Assembly: GCA_005888695.1 (NCBI GenBank)
Contig: VBBH01000125.1
Location: 1 to 10,567, forward strand
From: Candidatus Bathyarchaeota archaeon
Lineage (GTDB): Archaea > Thermoproteota > Bathyarchaeia > 40CM-2-53-6
Direction: 5' to 3'
Length of the DNA stretch: 10,567 bases
The position numbers and the translations under genes were made by a program. The notes under the pieces were generated by a model that searched no databases, had not been told where the DNA came from, and saw only the letters and a program-made list of their open reading frames with translations. Positions 6,360 to 10,567 of this stretch are shown in pieces; the stretch's first letter is position 1, and every line of letters begins with the position of its first letter.

Positions 6360-7670
6360 TCAATTTTCTCCGGCTGACCCTCTATTGGGTGAGCTCTTGA
6401 CTCCTCCTCTGTATAGAAGACCAGCGATAGCAACTGCTATGCTTATCAGGAGAAACACGCCGACGAATGGAAGCATAATCAGGGACACTCCGAGTGAGAT
6501 CCAGGGAAGTAGGCCTCCCCATCCTTTGCCGTGCAAGAGTTTGATTCCGCTGGCCGAGCCTACTACATAGACGAGGATTGCGGCTCCGCTCGGAATTAGA
6601 AGAGCGGTCTCTAGAGTCGCGTTGAAGAAATAGAAGAAGGCCAATGAGAGCCATGATAATCCCAAGAGCAGGCCCAGCGAGGAACGAGGGACCCCAGACT
6701 TGGCGTCGATTCGACTCAGGATTCTTGGAAGACCTCCCTCTTTCGCGGTTGCATAGATCACCCGGGACATCCCGGTCGTGTAAGCGTTCACAGTCCCAAA
6801 AATTATGATAACCGCCAATATCGCTGTTCCTATTGCACCCATAGGTCCTAGTGCGTTTGAGAGCATTGCGGCGAAAGGAGCTACGCTACCTCCGGCCTCG
6901 TATGCCCTGCTCCCGACCGCGGCAAAGGCGACTGAAACGTAGAGCGCACTGATTATTAGAACACTGAGAAGTATGCTGCGATGGAAGTCACGCTCGGGAT
7001 TCTTGAATTCTTCAGCAACATTGGACACGTTTTCGTAGCCTAGGTATGACCAGAAGATCAGTGCCGCCGCCACTCCTATCGGAATTATCCCATGCGGGAA
7101 GAAGGGCGAGAAATTCTCCAGATTGATTCTGGGTAGCGATGCGACAACGGCGGCCAGCAAGAGCGTGGTGATTGCGGCAATCACAACCATCTGCACCCGG
7201 CCGCTAACACGTATCCCTCGATAATTGATCAAGAAAGTTCCGAGCGGCAACAATGCTGCGATTAGATAGATTTCGATTCGGTTGAGAGGAACCGCATACG
7301 CAAGATAAGATGCAGCTACCACGGTGACGGCCGGGGCACCAGCCGCATACCATAGAAGGAATAACCAGCCGACCGAGGTCGCCACCCTTTGACCGAACGC
7401 TTCGCGGGCGAAGGAATAGACGCCGCCCGATTCTGGCCTTCTTGACGAGAGACTTGCAAAAGTGTAGGCGAGTGGATAACTTACAAGCGACAGGCCGACC
7501 CAGGCAATGAGAGACGCGGGTCCGGCTTTCTGGGCTGCCAGCCCTGGGAGTATGAGTATCCCTGAGCCGAGCACTGAACTCATGTAAAGTGCAGTGGCAT
7601 ATCGTAGTGTGACTTCTTTGTGAAGACTGCTCGACTTTTGCTCGGTCAAGAAAGCCCGCCACTGCGGCAT
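6360..7670 (-). CDS. APC-superfamily amino-acid permease, YjeH-like
   Basis: A 436-residue secondary transporter with about 12 hydrophobic spans, the usual size of bacterial and archaeal amino-acid permeases. The unwound first-span motif GSGILILPG (residues 35-43) marks the APC fold. SGGVYSFAREAFG (81-93) followed by GWLFL, and the sixth-span/loop block FWSYLGYENVSN (206-217) then AEEFKNPERDF (219-229), match the pattern I recall for Escherichia coli YjeH, an exporter of methionine and branched-chain amino acids. Function here (amino-acid uptake or efflux) is inferred from the family; substrate and direction are not shown. It begins 26 bases after the idi stop on the same strand without an evident promoter of its own, so it is probably transcribed with idi. 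There is no clear ribosome site before the ATG. Confidence 0.9.
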   Translation of the reverse strand: MPQWRAFLTEQKSSSLHKEVTLRYATALYMSSVLGSGILILPGLAAQKAGPASLIAWVGLSLVSYPLAYTFASLSSRRPESGGVYSFAREAFGQRVATSVGWLFLLWYAAGAPAVTVVAASYLAYAVPLNRIEIYLIAALLPLGTFLINYRGIRVSGRVQMVVIAAITTLLLAAVVASLPRINLENFSPFFPHGIIPIGVAAALIFWSYLGYENVSNVAEEFKNPERDFHRSILLSVLIISALYVSVAFAAVGSRAYEAGGSVAPFAAMLSNALGPMGAIGTAILAVIIIFGTVNAYTTGMSRVIYATAKEGGLPRILSRIDAKSGVPRSSLGLLLGLSWLSLAFFYFFNATLETALLIPSGAAILVYVVGSASGIKLLHGKGWGGLLPWISLGVSLIMLPFVGVFLLISIAVAIAGLLYRGGVKSSPNRGSAGEN

Positions 7671-7696
7671 ATTGTCTGGCTATTGCTTTGGAGCAT

Positions 7697-7732
7697 CTAG
7701 GCTAGCCTAGCTTCTTGGACAAGCTTGTCCAA
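7697..7732. repeat. Two tandem perfect palindromes at the idi 3' end
   Basis: TTGGACAAGCTTGTCCAA (7715-7732, 18 bases) and CTAGGCTAGCCTAG (7697-7710, 14 bases) are each perfectly self-complementary and lie 4 bases apart. They cover the last idi codons and its stop, just before the permease gene. No T-run follows on the minus strand. They could fold in RNA between the two genes or bind dimeric proteins. Confidence 0.7.
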
Positions 7733-8221
7733 GGCAGGCTTCAGCCATGGGGTGTAACGGTCCGGGTTCTTATTTAGATCCTTCTTCAAGTCTGCGACTG
7801 AAACCCATTTCCAATTGGCGATCTCGCTTGGGTTCGGCTTTGGTGATCCATCGTATTTTCCGATGAAGACGTGGTCGAACTCGTGTTCGGTTAATCCACT
7901 GGTTTCATCCTTGGCCTTGTACGTGAAGCTGAAGACTTCTTCCATGTTGGCGTCAAAACCGAACTCCTGCTGCAATTTTCGGTGAGTCGCTTTCTCCAAT
8001 TCTTCCCCCTTCAAGGGGTGGCTGCAGCACGAGTTACTCCATAATTTTCTGAATATGGGCTTCTCAGCTGATCTCTGCTGGAGGAGGAGTTGGTTCTTGG
8101 AATTCAGGATGAAGATAGAGAAGGCCCTGTGAAGTCGTCCACCATTTTTATGGGCCGCGATCTTCTCCTCGTACCCAATCGGACTATCTTTTTGATCGAC
8201 GAGGATAATCGTCTCGTTCAT
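7697..8221 (-). CDS. idi: Isopentenyl-diphosphate delta-isomerase, type I
   Basis: Cytoplasmic Nudix-fold enzyme (EC 5.3.3.2) that interconverts IPP and DMAPP, giving the allylic primer for polyprenyl chains. From the ATG at 8221 it has 174 residues, close to the 182 of Escherichia coli Idi. Active-site residues align well: metal ligands H24 and H31 (AAHKNGGRLHRAF), catalytic Cys C66 and H68 in WSNSCCSHP (61-69), the Nudix-like helix EELEKATHRKLQQEFG (73-88), and E112/E114 in TEHEFDHVF. The frame stays open upstream to 8341, but that extension has no family similarity and would run into the hmgA start. A TATA-like box 25-34 bases before the ATG supports a leaderless transcript. Most archaea use the unrelated flavin-dependent type II enzyme, so this form suggests old transfer from bacteria. 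It is divergent from hmgA and upstream of the APC permease. Confidence 0.95.
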   Translation of the reverse strand: MNETIILVDQKDSPIGYEEKIAAHKNGGRLHRAFSIFILNSKNQLLLQQRSAEKPIFRKLWSNSCCSHPLKGEELEKATHRKLQQEFGFDANMEEVFSFTYKAKDETSGLTEHEFDHVFIGKYDGSPKPNPSEIANWKWVSVADLKKDLNKNPDRYTPWLKPALDKLVQEARLA

Positions 8222-8245
8222 GACCCCACGAGCCCTTTTGAACAT

Positions 8246-8255
8246 CCAATAAGAC
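8246..8255 (-). promoter_or_regulatory. TATA-like box for idi
   Basis: GTCTTATTGG on the minus strand, centred about 29 bases before the idi ATG at 8221, which predicts transcription starting at or within a few bases of the start codon. No Shine-Dalgarno sequence is present, which fits a leaderless message. Confidence 0.45.
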
Positions 8256-8271
8256 TTTCTCAGCCTCAGGC

Positions 8272-8279
8272 TTTTATTT
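8272..8279 (+). promoter_or_regulatory. TATA-like box for hmgA
   Basis: TTTTATTT lies about 33 bases before the hmgA ATG at 8309, predicting a start near 8302 and a leader of only a few bases. There is no ribosome site between it and the ATG. It lies about 25 bases from the idi box, so the two promoters are back to back. Confidence 0.5.
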
Positions 8280-8308
8280 CCTCTGAAACGACTGGGACTC
8301 GAGCTATT

Positions 8309-9583
8309 ATGACGGTCACTAGACAATCTTCCAACATCCAATCATTCTACAAGTTGAGTGCGGAAGAGAGGCTAAGGCAGGTGCAGCAGTTTGCGGGGCT
8401 TACTGATGACGAGTTGAACGCTCTCCGAGTCGGTGGTCTTAGTTTCGATCGAGCAGAGAGAATGGTCGAGAATGTTGTCGGAGTGTTTCCGATCCCGCTG
8501 GGTATAGCGACAAACTTCCTGATCAATAACAAGGACTACCTTGTCCCGATGGCAATTGAAGAGCCATCAGTCGTTGCAGCCGCAAGCCACGCTGCAAAAA
8601 TGGCCAGACAAACGGGAGGGTTCATTGCAGAAAGCACTGAACCCATCATGATCGGACAAGTCCAGATCGTCAACTGTCCAGACCCACACGGCGTCGAGAA
8701 AAGTGCCCTTCGAGAGAAAAAAGAACTGATCGAGCTCGCCAACAAGCAGGATCCGATGCTTGTCTCAAAGGGAGGCGGGGCCCGAGATCTGAGGGTCCGC
8801 ATATTGCCAACACTGGCCGGGACGATGGTCGTGGCCGAACTTCTTGTCGACTGTCGTGATGCTATGGGAGCGAATACCGTCAACACGATGGCCGAGGCGT
8901 TAGCCCAGCGACTTGAGAAGATAACAGGCGGCAAGGTCAGGCTTCGAATCATATCCAACCTCGCGGACAAGAGGCTCGCTAGGGCTAGGGTTCTGATTCC
9001 AAAGGAGGCATTGGGGGGCGAAGAAGTTGTGGACGGGATAGTCGAAGCCTATGCTTTTGCCGCTGCGGATCCGTATCGCTGTGCGACTCACAATAAGGGA
9101 GTGATGAACGGGGTCACAGCTGTCTGCCTGGCAACTGGGAATGATACTAGGGCTATCGAGGCTGGAGCCCACGCATACTGTGCCAGGAACGGGAACTATT
9201 CTCCTTTGACCACTTGGAAGAAGGACAAGAATGGAGACCTTCAAGGATGGATCGAAATCCCGATTGCGGCAGGGGTAATCGGAGGAATAACCGCGGTGCA
9301 CCCGATAGCGAAAGTGTCGCTAAAGATCTTGGGAGTCAAGAGTGCCAAGGAATTGGGTGAGGTTATGGCATCCGTAGGATTGGCACAGAATCTTGCAGCG
9401 CTACGTGCCCTTGCCGCGGAGGGTATTCAGAGAGGACACATGTCTCTTCACGCGAGGAACATTGCTGCGATGGCAGGTGCCGAGGGAAAAGAAGTGGATC
9501 GCATAGCAGGGATAATGGTCGAGGAACATGCAATCCGTTTGGATAGAGCGAAGGAACTCTTGAGCCAACGATCACATAACTAA
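8309..9583 (+). CDS. hmgA: Hydroxymethylglutaryl-CoA reductase, class II
   Basis: Reduces HMG-CoA to mevalonate, the committed step of the mevalonate pathway. From the ATG at 8309 it has 424 residues, almost the same as Pseudomonas mevalonii HMGR (428). Landmarks: ENVVG dimer motif (54-58), the catalytic Glu in MAIEEPS (E85 by alignment with human TTEG), DCRDAMGANTVNTMAEA (181-197), catalytic Lys K263 in THNKGVMNG, catalytic Asp D279 in ATGNDTRA, and catalytic His H377 in GIQRGHMSLHARN, followed by a short C-terminal domain. DAMGANTVNTMAEA, EAYAFAAADPYR and GIQRGHM are class II wording, unlike class I enzymes of most archaea and eukaryotes. Cofactor preference (NADH or NADPH) cannot be read with confidence. 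An in-frame extension back to 8090 lies over idi and is not family-like. The gene is divergent from idi and its stop overlaps the stop of the facing UbiA gene. Confidence 0.97.
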   Translation: MTVTRQSSNIQSFYKLSAEERLRQVQQFAGLTDDELNALRVGGLSFDRAERMVENVVGVFPIPLGIATNFLINNKDYLVPMAIEEPSVVAAASHAAKMARQTGGFIAESTEPIMIGQVQIVNCPDPHGVEKSALREKKELIELANKQDPMLVSKGGGARDLRVRILPTLAGTMVVAELLVDCRDAMGANTVNTMAEALAQRLEKITGGKVRLRIISNLADKRLARARVLIPKEALGGEEVVDGIVEAYAFAAADPYRCATHNKGVMNGVTAVCLATGNDTRAIEAGAHAYCARNGNYSPLTTWKKDKNGDLQGWIEIPIAAGVIGGITAVHPIAKVSLKILGVKSAKELGEVMASVGLAQNLAALRALAAEGIQRGHMSLHARNIAAMAGAEGKEVDRIAGIMVEEHAIRLDRAKELLSQRSHN

Positions 9584-10470
9584 TGTGCAATTCCGCCAAA
9601 AAGGAAGGCAACTAGTCCGAGCAACATCCACAACAGGACAATGTTCTTCACTTTTTTGGCTCTCTCCGGTTCGGGCTTGGAGGCGAGGGAGGCCGATGAT
9701 CCGATAAAACCAATATCAGCGACGAGGACGATCGGGATATACCAGATCGAGACGATTCCTAGAATCGGCGGAACTAGGCTGACGATGACTGCGGAGACGA
9801 AGAGACTAGCGCTTGTTAGGGCTGCGGCTCTTGCTCCTTTCAAGACTGCAAGGGTCCTAACTCCGTGCACGCTGTCGCCGTGAACGTCGACTATTCCCTT
9901 CGCCACCTCTCTTCCCAGGTTAGAGAGGAAGGCTAGCAAGGAGAAGAGGAAGACTGCGGGACGAAGGCTTGAGACGCTAATCCCGCCGAAGACGAATGGA
10001 AGGGCGACATTGAAGCTGACAATCGTGTTCCCTAATAGACCCAGCCGCTTGCCACGGACATTGTAGAAAACCATCAAGCCAAGAGCTAGCAGTGCAATGA
10101 GTAGGCTCGCGAGCCCGAGAAGTATGGCAGAGATTATGCTGGCGATCGAGAATAAGGCAGCGAAGACATATGCCCCTCTCAAACTTGCACGTCCGGATGG
10201 TAGCGGTCTGATGGGAGCGTTCACTCGATCGATCTCGATATCGTAAACGTCGTTTAGTATCATAGTGCCAGCCATCATTAGCGATGCCGTAAGGAAGCCG
10301 AAGAATAGTTTGTCCAATGGTGGAACAAGCCCCAGGTTGATGACTTCTCCGACAACAACAGCCAGCCCGATCATCAAACAGTTAACCGGGCGAGTCATTG
10401 ACAGATACGTGACTAGCCTGTTACTAGTGTTGTGAGAGCTGGTTTGTTGTATTGTTGAACGTGTGTCCAT
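9580..10470 (-). CDS. UbiA-family prenyltransferase, likely digeranylgeranylglyceryl-phosphate synthase
   Basis: Membrane enzyme that probably transfers the second geranylgeranyl group to geranylgeranylglyceryl phosphate in archaeal ether-lipid synthesis. The 296 residues include about eight or nine spans. The two Asp-rich metal/diphosphate motifs are intact: NDVYDIEIDRVNAPIRPLPSG (73-93; N73, D74, D77, D81), and the second, REVAKGIVDVHGD (187-199) with D195 and D199, followed by GVRTLAV. The RPLPSG and REVxKxIxDxxGD wording fits archaeal DGGGP synthases; other UbiA members (quinone or heme prenyltransferases) are the alternative, and the neighbouring hmgA and idi favour lipid synthesis. The ATG at 10470 has AGGAGA 11 bases upstream and a TATA-like box beyond. 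Residues before about 20 are polar and variable-looking; a later ATG at 10398 would cut into the first conserved segment. Confidence 0.9.
   Translation of the reverse strand: MDTRSTIQQTSSHNTSNRLVTYLSMTRPVNCLMIGLAVVVGEVINLGLVPPLDKLFFGFLTASLMMAGTMILNDVYDIEIDRVNAPIRPLPSGRASLRGAYVFAALFSIASIISAILLGLASLLIALLALGLMVFYNVRGKRLGLLGNTIVSFNVALPFVFGGISVSSLRPAVFLFSLLAFLSNLGREVAKGIVDVHGDSVHGVRTLAVLKGARAAALTSASLFVSAVIVSLVPPILGIVSIWYIPIVLVADIGFIGSSASLASKPEPERAKKVKNIVLLWMLLGLVAFLFGGIAH
9652..9657 (+). terminator. T-run, possible hmgA transcript end
   Basis: Six consecutive T on the plus strand about 70 bases past the hmgA stop and inside the facing UbiA gene. Archaeal RNA polymerase can terminate at such runs. 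With the convergent stops overlapping, there is no intergenic terminator, so this is the first candidate site. Confidence 0.25.
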
Positions 10471-10511
10471 GATGGATCTTGTCTCCTGGAATATGATGCG
10501 TTGTATTGTTG
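10446..10511. repeat. 12-base direct repeat spanning the UbiA gene start
   Basis: GTTGTATTGTTG occurs at 10446-10457 (within the first codons of the UbiA-family gene) and again at 10500-10511 (between its TATA-like box and predicted start site), 54 bases apart. The copies are identical over 12 bases. They may be an operator pair or a remnant of local duplication. Confidence 0.6.
10482..10487 (-). promoter_or_regulatory. Ribosome binding site of the UbiA-family gene
   Basis: AGGAGA on the minus strand, 11 bases before the ATG at 10470, slightly long spacing but the best ribosome site in this gene-start region. It supports 10470 as the start over the internal ATG at 10398. Confidence 0.5.
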
Positions 10512-10520
10512 GAATAAGCC

Positions 10521-10528
10521 TAAATAAA
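10521..10528 (-). promoter_or_regulatory. TATA-like box for the UbiA-family gene
   Basis: TTTATTTA on the minus strand, about 54 bases before the ATG at 10470. It predicts a start near 10498 and a leader of about 27 bases that carries the AGGAGA ribosome site. The remainder of the right-hand gap (to 10567) shows no gene. Confidence 0.5.
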
Positions 10529-10567
10529 TCCCGGTCTTTAACAGTGGTTTCCTTAGACCCTTGTCAG

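Noticed and set aside
6382..7662. Several ORFs overlapping the amino-acid permease
   Set aside because: They are other-frame readings of the permease gene, Arg/Ser-rich and without spans or motifs.
8090..8308. N-terminal extension of hmgA by 73 residues
   Set aside because: It lies antisense to idi, has no similarity to HMGR, and the ATG at 8309 with an upstream TATA-like box gives a normal class II length.
8222..8341. N-terminal extension of idi by 40 residues
   Set aside because: The extension is basic and non-conserved, passes over the idi and hmgA promoters and the hmgA start, and the ATG at 8221 gives the expected family length.
8536..9301. Minus-strand ORFs of 144 and 133 residues across hmgA
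   Set aside because: They are antisense to an unmistakable HMG-CoA reductase with all catalytic residues; their Ser/Arg/Pro-rich composition is typical of antisense frames.

Overview
The window looks like archaeal chromosome with roughly balanced base composition. Three genes of isoprenoid and ether-lipid synthesis lie side by side: idi (type I isopentenyl-diphosphate isomerase), hmgA (class II HMG-CoA reductase) and a UbiA-family prenyltransferase of the digeranylgeranylglyceryl-phosphate synthase type. Several genes have TATA-like boxes about 25-35 bases before the start codon and little or no Shine-Dalgarno sequence, as in archaea with leaderless or short-leader transcripts. TTG starts also occur. 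I cannot name the phylum. Class II HMGR together with type I IDI would fit some Thermoplasmata-like or TACK lineages, but the sequence alone does not settle it.

Layout. Positions 1-937 (minus) hold a PiT-family phosphate transporter that runs off the left edge. It has no ATG start, but its frame is open throughout and carries the family motifs. Diverging from it is a small SRPBCC/AHSA1-domain protein (1007-1456, plus). Positions 4092-1469 (minus) form a three-gene operon: a secreted and anchored putative lipoprotein, an ABC ATPase, and an ABC-2 permease. Positions 4108-4484 are mostly non-coding, but contain a previously unlisted small single-span membrane ORF with a Cys-X-Cys tail (4222-4353, plus) and some inverted repeats.

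Positions 4485-6254 (minus) hold two orphan proteins: a soluble 367-376 residue protein with a CxxC motif and a 126-residue two-span membrane protein. Next comes a 436-residue APC-superfamily amino-acid permease (6360-7670, minus), directly downstream of idi (7697-8221, minus) and probably co-transcribed with it. idi and hmgA (8309-9583, plus) diverge from an 87-base promoter region with a TATA-like element on each strand. hmgA converges on the ubiA-family gene (9580-10470, minus), and their stop codons overlap. The last 97 bases hold the ubiA promoter.

How the genes work together. HMGR makes mevalonate, IDI balances IPP and DMAPP for polyprenyl chain building, and the UbiA enzyme attaches the second geranylgeranyl chain to the glycerol phosphate backbone. 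The cluster therefore covers the entry, an intermediate step and the end of archaeal membrane-lipid synthesis. The remaining genes are mainly membrane transport and envelope functions (phosphate, amino acids, ABC-2 export). I see no tRNA, rRNA, CRISPR array, insertion sequence or clear defence system. The most novel items are the small CxC membrane ORF, the orphan CxxC protein, and the bacterial-type pair of isoprenoid enzymes.
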